Part shown: positions 9,317 to 17,388 of the stretch, piece after piece
How positions within the stretch are numbered: position 1 is the stretch's first letter
Layout of the letters: every line of letters begins with the position of its first letter
Assembly (NCBI RefSeq): GCF_001447195.1
Contig: NZ_LFRI01000218.1
Span: 1 to 64,000 of the forward strand
Reading direction: 5' to 3'
Source: Aquabacterium parvum
Lineage (GTDB): Bacteria; Pseudomonadota; Gammaproteobacteria; Burkholderiales; Burkholderiaceae_C
Length of the DNA stretch: 64,000 bases
Program-made: the position numbers and the translations under genes
The notes under the pieces: generated by a model
Database searches by the model: none
Told to the model about the DNA's origin: nothing
The model's input: only the letters and a program-made list of their open reading frames with translations

Positions 9317-9347
9317 GGGGTCTCCTCTTTCGTGGGCTCGGGGTGGT

Positions 9348-9800
9348 TCAAGGTGGGGTGGGGCAGCCCGCCGGCAACGCGCTGGCCCGTTTCATCTCTT
9401 CGGTTTCACCCAGCAGCTCGGTGCCGATGAAGGCGCGCAGCTTCAGGGTGTCGCCCTGGGTGCGCAGCACGGCCTTGTAGGTCTTCTTGCTGCGCGGGTC
9501 GTGGGCCCAGCCGTCGCGCCAGGCGTCGTCCTCGAAGCGCTTGAGGCGGGCGATGACCACGCCACAGGTGTCGGCGGGCGTGCCGACGTCGGCGTCCCAG
9601 GCGATGGTTCCGCACAGGTGGGCCGGGTTGTCTCGGCAAGGCGCGAAGGCGATGACGGCGCGCTGATCGGCGCTGTGCCACAGGCCTTGCGCGTCCTGCG
9701 GTGTCGCGGCCCGTGCGGGGGCGATGGCGCCCAGGATGGCGAGCGCACCCGACAGCGCGGCGCATGTCGCTCGGTGCCTGCGCGGTGTTTCCGCGGGCAT
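9348..9800 (-). CDS. DUF2147-family exported protein
   Basis: A 150-residue protein read from ATG 9800; the frame is open to a TTG at 9887, but the signal peptide (residues 1-31, ending AIAPARA) starts properly at 9800. The mature domain has the family pattern: GLWHSADQRAVIAFAPC, LCGTIAW, CGVVIARLKR, DPRSKKTYKAVL and LKLRAFIG. DUF2147 proteins are small periplasmic lipocalin-like barrels of unknown function, often found beside lipid or aromatic catabolism genes. It lies 177 bp after the PLP enzyme gene and 31 bp before the outer-membrane protein. A role in carrying a hydrophobic ligand across the periplasm would fit the cluster but is inference. Confidence 0.75.
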   Translation of the reverse strand: MPAETPRRHRATCAALSGALAILGAIAPARAATPQDAQGLWHSADQRAVIAFAPCRDNPAHLCGTIAWDADVGTPADTCGVVIARLKRFEDDAWRDGWAHDPRSKKTYKAVLRTQGDTLKLRAFIGTELLGETEEMKRASALPAGCPTPP

Positions 9801-9977
9801 GGCTGTGGAAGGTGTTGGAGCAGAAGGTGGCGAAAGCAGGCGAAACAACACGGGCGAGACTCCGGTCGGTGGTTGGATGGCGGACAAGGTCGAACACGGG
9901 CGAGCAGGCGAGCGCCAGCCCGGTGGGGCCCAGGCCCACCGGAGCGCTTGATCGGCTCGGGAACACAGCGGGCGGCG

Positions 9978-11258
9978 TCAGCCGCGCGCGGGAAAGGCGG
10001 GCCACATCGCCACGACGCGGTCGCCTTCGACCACGGCGATGTCGCCGAATTGCTGGAGCACCGCCTCGCTCTGTGTCGGGCGGAAAAAGACGAGGTCGTC
10101 GGGTTGCAGGCCCTGTCGGCCCGAGCCGAGGAACAGCTGCTGATTCGACGAGGGCCCGATCAGGCCACTGGCCTGCAAACCTTCGGGCGATTCGGGCAGG
10201 GCCAGCCAGTGGCCGCCATGGATGAAGTGCGCCGTGCGCTGGTTCGGGTCCCAGCCCTGCGCGAGCCGGCCCAGCGCCTGTACGCCATCGGGCGCGCGAA
10301 AGCCTTGCACCTTGAGCACCGGCGTGGCGATCCAGGCGGCGGGCTGCAGGTCGGCCAGCAGGGGCGTGTCGAAGTCGGTGGGTTTGACCAGGGCCGAGCC
10401 CACCGCCACCTCGTTGGCGGGGCCGCTGGCGCGGTGCAGGCGGTAGGTGGGCGAGCCACCGGTGTTGAGCGTGAGGGCGCCGTCCACCGGGCTCAGGCCG
10501 CTGCCTTGCAGGGCTGTGAGCCGTGCGCGGTAGGTGCTCAGCACGTGCTCGTGGGCGCGCGCCCGTGAGCCGGCGAGGTCAGGGATCTTCTGCGTGTGGG
10601 CGTCGTAGCCCATCAAGCCCGACCAGTGCAGCAAGGGCTCTTCGCGCAGCAGGGTGATCACCTGTTGCAGCGTGGCTTCGTCTGGCACGCCACCTCGATG
10701 CAGCCCCACGTCGATCTCCAGGTTGATGCGCAACGCCACGCGCTGGCCGCGCGCCAGGTCGCGGTACTGCGCCAGCCGCGCGGGCGAGTCCACCAGCCAT
10801 TGCACCTGCCTGGACACGTCGAAGCCGCTGCGAGGTGGCTCGGTCAGCAACTGGGCCGCGGCCGCCACGGGGAAGGGCTTGCCCAGCAACACATCGCTGT
10901 CGGGCCGGTGTTCGGCCAACAAACGCAGGTAAGGCAGGTTGAAGACCATCTGCCGGCGCGTGCCAGTCAGGCCCGCGACCTCGTCGAGCAAGGGCAGGCT
11001 GGGCAAGGACTTGTTGACCAGGCGCAGGCCCAGCCCGGGCTCGAGGTTGGCGCGCACCTGGCGGGCGTTGGCATGCAGGCGCTCGCGGTCGATGACGAGC
11101 GTGGGCTGGCTCAGGCCGGCATGGCGCAAGGCCTGGCTCAGCCTCGCGAAGAAGGCGCCGTGGGGCGCGCCGGTTTCGGCCGGCTTGAGCGCCAAAGCAG
11201 CGGCCCCACCCGCGAGCGCGGTGAGCCCCAGCCACTGGCGTCGGGTCAGGTGGGCCAT
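9978..11258 (-). CDS. Exported fold-III PLP enzyme (D-serine dehydratase/alanine racemase-like), SphB-like
   Basis: A 426-residue enzyme with a twin-arginine-type leader (LTRRQWLGLTALAGGAAALA), so it probably folds around its cofactor before export. The domain is the alanine-racemase N-terminal barrel plus the D-serine dehydratase-type C-terminal part. The PLP lysine is in LVNKSLPS near residue 84, and LRINLEIDVGLHRGG and ALTLNTGGSPTY are family-like segments. It follows the FAD oxidase by 11 bp and surely shares its transcript. In P. aeruginosa a similar PLP protein (SphB) is encoded with an FAD oxidoreductase and a cytochrome c in the sphingosine-induced sphBCD operon. Retro-aldol or dehydration of a 2-amino-alcohol is a possible reaction. 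Confidence 0.8.
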   Translation of the reverse strand: MAHLTRRQWLGLTALAGGAAALALKPAETGAPHGAFFARLSQALRHAGLSQPTLVIDRERLHANARQVRANLEPGLGLRLVNKSLPSLPLLDEVAGLTGTRRQMVFNLPYLRLLAEHRPDSDVLLGKPFPVAAAAQLLTEPPRSGFDVSRQVQWLVDSPARLAQYRDLARGQRVALRINLEIDVGLHRGGVPDEATLQQVITLLREEPLLHWSGLMGYDAHTQKIPDLAGSRARAHEHVLSTYRARLTALQGSGLSPVDGALTLNTGGSPTYRLHRASGPANEVAVGSALVKPTDFDTPLLADLQPAAWIATPVLKVQGFRAPDGVQALGRLAQGWDPNQRTAHFIHGGHWLALPESPEGLQASGLIGPSSNQQLFLGSGRQGLQPDDLVFFRPTQSEAVLQQFGDIAVVEGDRVVAMWPAFPARG

Positions 11259-11269
11259 GGCGTGCGTCC

Positions 11270-12697
11270 TCAGGCCTGGCCGAACACCTGGCGCAGGTGG
11301 GCGTTGAGCAGGCGGCCCTGCGGATCGAAGCGGCGGCGCAGGGCCTGGAAGTCAGCCCAACGCGGGTACACCTTCGACAGTTCGGCCTCGGTCAGCCGGT
11401 GCAGCTTGCCCCAGTGCGGACGCCCCTGGTGGGCGCGGAAGATCGGCGCGAAGTCGTCGATGAGGTACTGCCAGGCCTCGTCCGCCGCCGCGTGCACGGC
11501 GATCGAGCAGCAGTCGCGGTTGTGAAAGGGGCTGAGCCAGGCCTCGTCGCGGCGGATGAAGCGGAACTCCAGCGGGAAGAACACCTCATTGCGTGACTCC
11601 AGCTTGGCCACCACCTCGCGCAGGCAGGTCAGGGCGCGCTCGCGAGGCAGGTGCCACTCGGTTTCGTTGAAGCGCGTGGGGCGCACCGATGAAAGCAGCC
11701 TGAAGGAGCGGTGACGAGCCTCTTCCGTCATGTTGGGGTCGATGGCTTGTTGTGCGGCCCAGCGGCGCAGCTTCGGGAAGCGCCCCAGCCAGTCGCGCAG
11801 CATCTTCAGGTCGCCCAGCACGTCCTCGTCGCCGGGCTTGGGCAGCATCAGGTCCTGGCCGGTGTAGACGTCGTGGCGGATGCCGGCGGCGTAGCCGGTG
11901 TGCGGCAGCACGTAGAACTCGAAGTGCCGATGCTGGGACGCCAGCTTGGGCGCCTCGCTGATCAGGCTGTCCAGCGGCTGCAGCCAGACGTGGCGAGCGA
12001 GGTTGAACGCGGGCACCACGCGCAGCGTGACCTGCGTGATGAAACCCAGCGAGCCCAAGGACACGCGGGCCGCCGCCATCAGGTCGGGGTCCTGGTCGGC
12101 GTGGACCTCGACCACCTCGCCATCGACCTTGACCAGGCGCAGCGCGATGACGTCGTCGTGCAGTGCGGGCAACTGCGCGCCGGTGCCGTGCGTGCCGGTG
12201 GAGATGGCGCCGGCCAAGGTCTGCACATCGACATCGGGCTGGTTGCGCAGGGCCAGGCCCTGGGCGTCGAGGGCGCGCGCGAGGGCGCCGATGCGCATGC
12301 CGGCCTGGGCGGTCACCGTCATGGCGGCCTTGTCGATGCGGACCACGTTGGCCAGGCGGTCCAGCGAGACCAGCGTGGCGTTCGTGGGCACCAGGGCCGT
12401 GAACGAGTGGCCCGAGCCTGCCGGGCGCACCTCGCCCTGGGTGCGGCGCAGCAGTTGCTGCAACTCGGCCTCGTTGGCGGGGGTGGCCCAGTTCGCGGGC
12501 GTGGCCTGCTGCAGGCCCGACCAGTTCTGCCAGCGACGCGGGGCCGATGGCACCGAGGCCTGGGCCTGCGCCTGGGGCAGCATCAGCTGGGCCAGCGTGC
12601 CGCCGCGCAGGGCGTCGAACAAAGCGACGGCGGCGGTGCCCGTCAGCAGCTGACGGCGGCTGGTGGACGCACAAGCGGTGTGGGTGTCGCGGCTCAT
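11270..12697 (-). CDS. FAD-linked D-arabinono-1,4-lactone-oxidase-like dehydrogenase, SphC-like
   Basis: A 475-residue flavoenzyme. ATG 12697 overlaps the cytochrome c stop as ATGA, so the two are translationally coupled. A twin-arginine leader (TSRRQLLTGTAAVALFDAL) is followed by an FAD_binding_4 domain with GSGHSFTALVPT and ISTGTHGTGAQLPALHD, then the ALO C-terminal domain with PHWGKLH near residue 430. Family members oxidise aldonolactones or polyols. With a lipoprotein cytochrome c encoded right before it, electrons probably go to the respiratory chain rather than to oxygen. The equivalent P. aeruginosa gene is sphC, induced by sphingosine. The substrate here is inferred, not proven. Confidence 0.85.
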   Translation of the reverse strand: MSRDTHTACASTSRRQLLTGTAAVALFDALRGGTLAQLMLPQAQAQASVPSAPRRWQNWSGLQQATPANWATPANEAELQQLLRRTQGEVRPAGSGHSFTALVPTNATLVSLDRLANVVRIDKAAMTVTAQAGMRIGALARALDAQGLALRNQPDVDVQTLAGAISTGTHGTGAQLPALHDDVIALRLVKVDGEVVEVHADQDPDLMAAARVSLGSLGFITQVTLRVVPAFNLARHVWLQPLDSLISEAPKLASQHRHFEFYVLPHTGYAAGIRHDVYTGQDLMLPKPGDEDVLGDLKMLRDWLGRFPKLRRWAAQQAIDPNMTEEARHRSFRLLSSVRPTRFNETEWHLPRERALTCLREVVAKLESRNEVFFPLEFRFIRRDEAWLSPFHNRDCCSIAVHAAADEAWQYLIDDFAPIFRAHQGRPHWGKLHRLTEAELSKVYPRWADFQALRRRFDPQGRLLNAHLRQVFGQA

Positions 12698-13071
12698 CTG
12701 GGCGTGCTCATGAAGGTGATCAGCTCGCTGAAATCCTGCTCGCTGCAGTCGGGACACAGGCCCATGGCCGGCATGCCGCGCAGGCCCTCGCGGGTGTGTT
12801 TCAGCAGGGTGTCCATGCCTTGCGCCAGGCGGGGGCGCCACGATTCGGCGTGACCCGTCAGGGGTGCGGCGCTGCGCACGCCATGGCAGGCCATGCAGCT
12901 GCGCTCGTAGGTGGCGGCCAGCTCGGGACGGGCGGGGCGCAGGGCCTCGGCGGCGAGCACGTCGGCGTCGGTGGGGGGCGTGGGGGCGCTGCCTTGGCAG
13001 GCGGCCAGCGCGCCCAGGGCGGCCACCAGGCTCACCCGGGCGATCAGGCGTGAAAGTCGAGACAAGGGCAT
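12694..13071 (-). CDS. Mono-haem cytochrome c lipoprotein, SphD-like
   Basis: A 125-residue protein with a lipoprotein signal (SLVAALGALAAC, lipid Cys near residue 25) and one haem site, CMACH, at about residues 58-62. The sequence GMPAMGLCPDCS near 105 supplies the axial Met region, with an extra Cys pair as in cytochrome c5-type proteins. It is the first gene of the leftward cluster and overlaps the flavoenzyme gene by 4 bp, so it is the natural electron acceptor of that enzyme. It starts 23 bp from the palindrome at 13094-13108. Confidence 0.85.
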   Translation of the reverse strand: MPLSRLSRLIARVSLVAALGALAACQGSAPTPPTDADVLAAEALRPARPELAATYERSCMACHGVRSAAPLTGHAESWRPRLAQGMDTLLKHTREGLRGMPAMGLCPDCSEQDFSELITFMSTPR

Positions 13072-13093
13072 TTACTGAAACACCGACATGAAA

Positions 13094-13108
13094 AATAACA
13101 GTGTTATT
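13094..13108. promoter_or_regulatory. Palindromic operator between TetR gene and ceramidase/sph-like cluster
   Basis: AATAACA-G-TGTTATT is a perfect 7-bp inverted repeat with a 1-bp centre. It is strikingly AT-rich for this DNA and sits in the 99-bp divergent space, 23 bp from the cytochrome c start. The position and symmetry are as expected for the binding site of the divergently encoded TetR protein, which would repress the six-gene cluster and itself. Confidence 0.65.
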
Positions 13109-13170
13109 ACGATACGCTCATCCCAAGCCCGTGCCGACCCTGGCAAACCCTGTCCCCGGAGACCCGGTCC

Positions 13171-13830
13171 GTGACCCTCACCCCCACCGAGCAACGCAAG
13201 GCCCGCGAGGCCGAGCAGCGTCGCAAGGCCATCATCAAGATCGTTCGCAAGCTCATCCGCAAGGGCGGCATGGGCGAGATCTCGCTGCGCAAGGTGGCCG
13301 AGCTGGCGGGCTACTCCACCACCGTCGTCTACACGCTGTTTGGCGACAAGGCCGCGCTCATCACGCAGGCCATGGACGAAGACCTGCTCGAGCTCACCCG
13401 CACCATCACCCACGCGGTGCAACAGGCCGAGCCCGGCTGGCCGCGCCTGCGCGCCATGGGCCGCGCCTACGTGAAGTTCGGCATCCAGCACCCCGACGAA
13501 TACGCCTTCGTCTTCATGACGCGGCGCCCGCACGCGCCCAACGAAGCGGCACGGGTGCAGCATGGCAACCCGGCGCAAGACCCCTATGCCGCCGGGCGGC
13601 TGCTGGTCAGCGAGGCCGCTCAGATGGGCCTGATCTCCGACCGACCCGAGGACATCGAGCTGGTGGTGCAGATCCTGTGGGAGGGCATCCATGGCCTGAC
13701 CGCCCGCCTGCTGGTCATGGGCGACGACGACAACTGGGTGCCCAGCATGCCGACCGAGCTGCACCTCGATGCCATGCTCGACGTGCTGTGCGCGGGCATC
13801 GCCCACCGCTTCCCGCCACGCCGCAAGTGA
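13171..13830 (+). CDS. TetR-family transcriptional regulator
   Basis: A 219-residue regulator starting with GTG at 13171, 8 bp after GGAGA. The N-terminal helix-turn-helix is plain: IIKIVRKLIRKGGMGEISL followed by RKVAELAGYSTTVVYTLFGD (about residues 20-60). The C-terminal part is the ligand-binding helical domain of the TetR_C_33-like type (YVKFGIQHPDEYAFVFMTRR). It is divergent from the cytochrome c/FAD/PLP/ceramidase cluster, with a palindrome between them. It therefore probably senses a lipid or sphingoid breakdown product and derepresses the cluster. P. aeruginosa uses an AraC-type activator (SphR) for the similar genes. Confidence 0.88.
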   Translation: MTLTPTEQRKAREAEQRRKAIIKIVRKLIRKGGMGEISLRKVAELAGYSTTVVYTLFGDKAALITQAMDEDLLELTRTITHAVQQAEPGWPRLRAMGRAYVKFGIQHPDEYAFVFMTRRPHAPNEAARVQHGNPAQDPYAAGRLLVSEAAQMGLISDRPEDIELVVQILWEGIHGLTARLLVMGDDDNWVPSMPTELHLDAMLDVLCAGIAHRFPPRRK

Positions 13831-13918
13831 GCGGCGAGCGCCGCCTTTCACGCCCCGACAAGCCCCCACGCAGCCAGGGGTCGTGACCACGCCCCCCGGG
13901 CGCGGCACAATCGCGCCC

Positions 13919-15289
13919 ATGCTCCGCACCCCTGAACTGCTTTTGCCCGCCGGCTCGCTCGAAAAGATGCGCGCCGCCTACGACTTCGGCGCCGACGCCG
14001 TCTACGCCGGCCAGCCGCGCTATTCCCTGCGCGCGCGCAACAACGAATTCAAGATCGAGCAACTGGCCCAGGGCATCGCCGAGGCCAAGCAGCGCGGCAA
14101 GAAGCTGTACGTGACCAGCAACCTGATCGCGCACAACGACAAGATCCGCACCTACCTGCGCGACATCGAGCCCATCATCGAGATGAAGCCCGACGGCATC
14201 ATCATGGCCGACCCGGGCCTGATCATGATGGTGCGCGAGAAGTGGCCGGAGGTGCCGATTCACCTCTCGGTGCAGGCCAACACCACCAACTACGCCACCG
14301 TGAAGTTCTGGCAGAAGATGGGCGTGCAACGCATCATCCTCTCGCGCGAACTCAGCCTCGACGAGATCGAGCGCATCCGCCAGGAATGCCCCGACATGGA
14401 GCTCGAGGTCTTCGTGCACGGCGCGCTGTGCATCGCCTACTCGGGCCGCTGCCTGCTGTCGGGCTACTTCAACCGCCGCGACCCCAACCAGGGCACCTGC
14501 ACCAACGCCTGCCGCTGGAACTACAAGACGCAAGGCGCCACCGAGCAGTCCGATAGCGGCGAGGCCATTCCCATCAGGCTCGAAGGCGTCTTCAACTTCG
14601 AGCAGGAGCAGGCCGACGCACAAGCTGCCTCGTTCGCCCCTTCTGCATGTGGCGATGGCAAACGCCACCCCGCCGCCGACAACGTCTACCTGATCGAAGA
14701 GGCCGAGCGCCCGGGCGAGCTCATGCCCATCATGGAAGACGAGCACGGCACCTACATCATGAATTCGAAGGACCTGCGTGCCGTCGAGCACGTCGAGCGC
14801 CTGGCCCAGATCGGTGTCGACTCGCTCAAGGTCGAAGGCCGCACCAAGTCGCTTTACTACGTGGCGCGCGTGGCCCAGGTCTACCGCCACGCCATCGACG
14901 ACGCCGTGGCCGGTCGCCCCTTCAACCGCGACCTGCTGATCCAGCTCGAAGGCCTGGCCAGCCGCGGCTACACCGGTGGCTTCCTGGAGCGCCGCCCCGC
15001 GCAGGACTACCAGAACTACATCACCGGCCACTCCGAGTTCAACCGCAGCCAGTTCTGCGGCGAGGTCAAGGGCGTGGCCGACGGCTGGGCCGAGGTGGTG
15101 GTGAAAAACCGCTTCGACGTGGGCGACACCATCGAGGTCATCCACCCCTTCGGCAACCAGCTGATCAAGCTGGAGAACATGCGCAACCTCGACGGCGAGC
15201 CGATCACGGCCGCGCCCGGCAGCCCGCTGCACGTGCGCATCCCGCTGGAGGCTCGTTACGAAGGCGCGCTGCTGGCGCGCATGTTCTGA
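13919..15289 (+). CDS. trhP: tRNA 5-hydroxyuridine synthesis protein TrhP (U32 peptidase family)
   Basis: A 456-residue member of the U32 family, close in length and sequence to E. coli TrhP (YegQ), which with TrhO makes 5-hydroxyuridine at the tRNA wobble base. ATG 13919 matches the family start (ELLLPAGSLEKMRAAYDFGA). Conserved blocks are AVYAGQPRYSLRARNNEF, LSVQANTTNYATVKFW, the cysteines C171, C178, C194 and C198 in the segment from CIAYSGRC to TCTNACRW (iron-sulfur ligands in this family), and DEHGTYIMNSKDLRA. A stretch of about 40 residues around 215-250 is more variable and Ala/Gln-rich than in E. coli. It lies 88 bp after the TetR gene but is probably unrelated to it. Confidence 0.9.
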   Translation: MLRTPELLLPAGSLEKMRAAYDFGADAVYAGQPRYSLRARNNEFKIEQLAQGIAEAKQRGKKLYVTSNLIAHNDKIRTYLRDIEPIIEMKPDGIIMADPGLIMMVREKWPEVPIHLSVQANTTNYATVKFWQKMGVQRIILSRELSLDEIERIRQECPDMELEVFVHGALCIAYSGRCLLSGYFNRRDPNQGTCTNACRWNYKTQGATEQSDSGEAIPIRLEGVFNFEQEQADAQAASFAPSACGDGKRHPAADNVYLIEEAERPGELMPIMEDEHGTYIMNSKDLRAVEHVERLAQIGVDSLKVEGRTKSLYYVARVAQVYRHAIDDAVAGRPFNRDLLIQLEGLASRGYTGGFLERRPAQDYQNYITGHSEFNRSQFCGEVKGVADGWAEVVVKNRFDVGDTIEVIHPFGNQLIKLENMRNLDGEPITAAPGSPLHVRIPLEARYEGALLARMF

Positions 15290-15304
15290 GGCCTGCGTCG
15301 AAGG

Positions 15305-16195
15305 TCAGGCCCGGCGCGCCGTCGCGCGAGAAGGGGCTTGCTGCGCGGTCCGCTCCTCGACCCAGTCGGGGTGCTTCCACAGGATGCGCAGGTCCTTGTG
15401 CGTCCAGACGTCGCGCCACATCGCGAACCACTCGTCGAGGTTCAGGCGCAGCGGGTTGAGCGTGGTCGGCTGGCGGTGGCTGATGCCGTAGACGATTTCC
15501 CCCGCGTCGCGCTCGTCGACGAAGGTGTCGAACAGTCGGTCCCAGATGATCAGCACACCACCGAAGTTGGTGTCGATCTGGGCCGGGTTGCGGCCGTGGT
15601 GCACGCGGTGGTGAGAGGGCGTGTTGAAGACGGCCTCGAACCACTTCGGCAGGCGGCCCACCACCTCGGTGTGCAGGAAGAACTGGTAGAACAGGTTGAG
15701 CTCGACGGCGACGATCACCGAGACCTTGTCGAAGCCGATCAGCGCCAGCGGCACCCACCACAGCAAGGCCAGGCCGCTGAGGTCGAACAGGAAGTTCTGG
15801 CGCAGCGCGGTCGACAGGTTGTAGCGCGTCGAGCTGTGGTGCGTGATGTGCGAGCACCAGCCGTAGCGCAGCTTGTGCATCACGAAGTGGGCCACGTAGA
15901 ACAGGAAGTCCGTGGCCAGGAAAAGCACCAGCCAGCCGACCCAGGGCTGACTCGGGCTGAACTGCAAGCCCCAGGCGCGCACGTCGTCGAAGAACACGGC
16001 GATGACGCCGGCCACGAACAGGCCGTCGAACATCTTGTAGATGAAGCCGGTGCCGACGTTGGCGAGGGACTCGCGCAGGTCGTAGGCGTTGGGCCGGTTG
16101 CGGCGGATCCAGAAGGCGCGTTCGGCGGCGATCAGCGCCAGGAACACGGCGCCGGCCACCAGCACGAAGCCGAGGGCGTGGAGGATGTCTTGCAT
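15305..16195 (-). CDS. Sterol desaturase/fatty-acid hydroxylase superfamily membrane enzyme
   Basis: A 296-residue integral membrane protein read from ATG 16195, with AAGGAG 8 bp upstream. Several hydrophobic segments lie between residues 3 and 190. The di-iron histidine motifs of the family are present: HFVMHKLRYGWCSHITHHSS, then HTEVVGR and HHRVHHGRN. Such enzymes hydroxylate or desaturate sterols, fatty acids or sphingoid bases using oxygen. It converges on trhP (15 bp) and is divergent from an AraC regulator that probably controls it. Its nearness to the ceramidase/sph-like cluster raises the idea of a lipid substrate, but no coupling is shown. Confidence 0.85.
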   Translation of the reverse strand: MQDILHALGFVLVAGAVFLALIAAERAFWIRRNRPNAYDLRESLANVGTGFIYKMFDGLFVAGVIAVFFDDVRAWGLQFSPSQPWVGWLVLFLATDFLFYVAHFVMHKLRYGWCSHITHHSSTRYNLSTALRQNFLFDLSGLALLWWVPLALIGFDKVSVIVAVELNLFYQFFLHTEVVGRLPKWFEAVFNTPSHHRVHHGRNPAQIDTNFGGVLIIWDRLFDTFVDERDAGEIVYGISHRQPTTLNPLRLNLDEWFAMWRDVWTHKDLRILWKHPDWVEERTAQQAPSRATARRA

Positions 16196-16264
16196 GGTCG
16201 AGCTCCTTGAAGGTGCATGCCAGGGTGGGATGGAGGGACTTTAGGCAGCACCGCCGCGATCGCA

Positions 16265-16293
16265 TTGACAAACGGCGCCCATGTTTGAACAAT
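16265..16293 (+). promoter_or_regulatory. Candidate promoter for the AraC-type gene
   Basis: TTGACA (16265-16270, perfect -35) is followed after 17 bp by AACAAT (16288-16293, 4 of 6 matches to the -10 box). It lies 22 bp before the AraC start codon, in the divergent space shared with the hydroxylase gene. Confidence 0.5.
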
Positions 16294-16315
16294 CCATGCC
16301 ACAACCGAAGGCGCG

Positions 16316-17308
16316 ATGGGACCTTTGATGCGCGTCAACGGCGCCTGGCTGCGCCTGCTGTCCGACTGGCTCGACCGAGAAAACCTGCCGGCGCCAGCCC
16401 TGCGCGCCCGCGTGCTCGCCCACGCCCCCGACGACGCGGTACCCCTGCCGGTGTGGAATGGCCTGCTGGTCGACGCAGCGGCCCTGCGCCCGACGGACGC
16501 TGGCCTGGGCCTGGCGATCGGCTCAGGCGTGCAGCCCCGCCACGTCGGCGTGCTGGGCTACCTGGCCCTGGCCAGTGACAACCTCGGCGAGGCCCTGGCC
16601 ACTTACCAGCGCTGCGAGCGCCTCTTCTATGGGCTGGACCTCGCTGAGGTGGCGCTGTGCGGCAACGAGGTGGAGATCCGCTGGCCACGTGGCACCGACT
16701 CCGCGCCCATGGCCGACGAGGTCGCCATCGCGGCGCTGGTGAGCTTCATGCGCCGCCAGATCGACGACCCGCCGCCGCCCAGCCACATCGGCTTCCTGCA
16801 CGCCGAGCCGGCGGCGGGGCGGGCGCAGCACGAAGCCTTCTTCGGTTGCACCGTGGGCTTTGGCGACAGCCACACCCGGGTGCGCTTCCTGACCAGCCAC
16901 CTGGCCATCCCCATGCCGCACCGCGACCCGGGTCTGCGCGCCTTGCTCGACCAGCAGGCGCGTGCACTGTTGGTGGCCCTGCCCCAGCCCGGTGACTTCG
17001 ACCGCGCGGTGCAGCAGATGCTGGTGCGCCTGCTGCCCGATGGCGAGGTGTCGGTCGACAAGGTGGCGCAGGGCCTGCACCAGTCCACCCGCACCCTGCA
17101 GCGCCGCCTGGCCGAGCGCGGCCTGACCTGGCAGCAGCTGCTCGACCGCACCCGCGAGCAACTGGCGCGCGAGTACCTGCGCGACCCTGCCTTGTCGCTG
17201 GCCGAAATCGGCCTGCTGCTGGGCTACAGCGAGCAAAGCGCCTTCACGCGTTCCTTCCGGCGTTGGACGGGGCAGACGCCGATGGTGTGGCGGCGGGCGG
17301 CGCGCTGA
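16316..17308 (+). CDS. AraC-family transcriptional regulator
   Basis: A 330-residue regulator. Residues 1-200 form the arabinose-binding-type effector domain seen in OruR/ArgR/virulence-type AraC proteins (GLGLAIGSGVQPRHVGVLGY). Residues 235-330 carry two helix-turn-helix units: VSVDKVAQGLHQSTRTLQRR and LSLAEIGLLLGYSEQSAFTR, then FRRWTGQTPMVWR. ATG 16316 is used; an ATG at 16328 is possible. It is divergent from the hydroxylase gene with 120 bp between, which suggests it regulates that gene. SphR of P. aeruginosa is also AraC-type, so a link to the nearby sph-like cluster is conceivable but unproven. Confidence 0.85.
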   Translation: MGPLMRVNGAWLRLLSDWLDRENLPAPALRARVLAHAPDDAVPLPVWNGLLVDAAALRPTDAGLGLAIGSGVQPRHVGVLGYLALASDNLGEALATYQRCERLFYGLDLAEVALCGNEVEIRWPRGTDSAPMADEVAIAALVSFMRRQIDDPPPPSHIGFLHAEPAAGRAQHEAFFGCTVGFGDSHTRVRFLTSHLAIPMPHRDPGLRALLDQQARALLVALPQPGDFDRAVQQMLVRLLPDGEVSVDKVAQGLHQSTRTLQRRLAERGLTWQQLLDRTREQLAREYLRDPALSLAEIGLLLGYSEQSAFTRSFRRWTGQTPMVWRRAAR

Positions 17309-17388
17309 GGGACGCGGGCCAGCGCCCAGGCCAGCACGCGAGCCCGAAGCGCGCGACAATGGCGGTTTCGACCTTTTTGCGCGCACCC

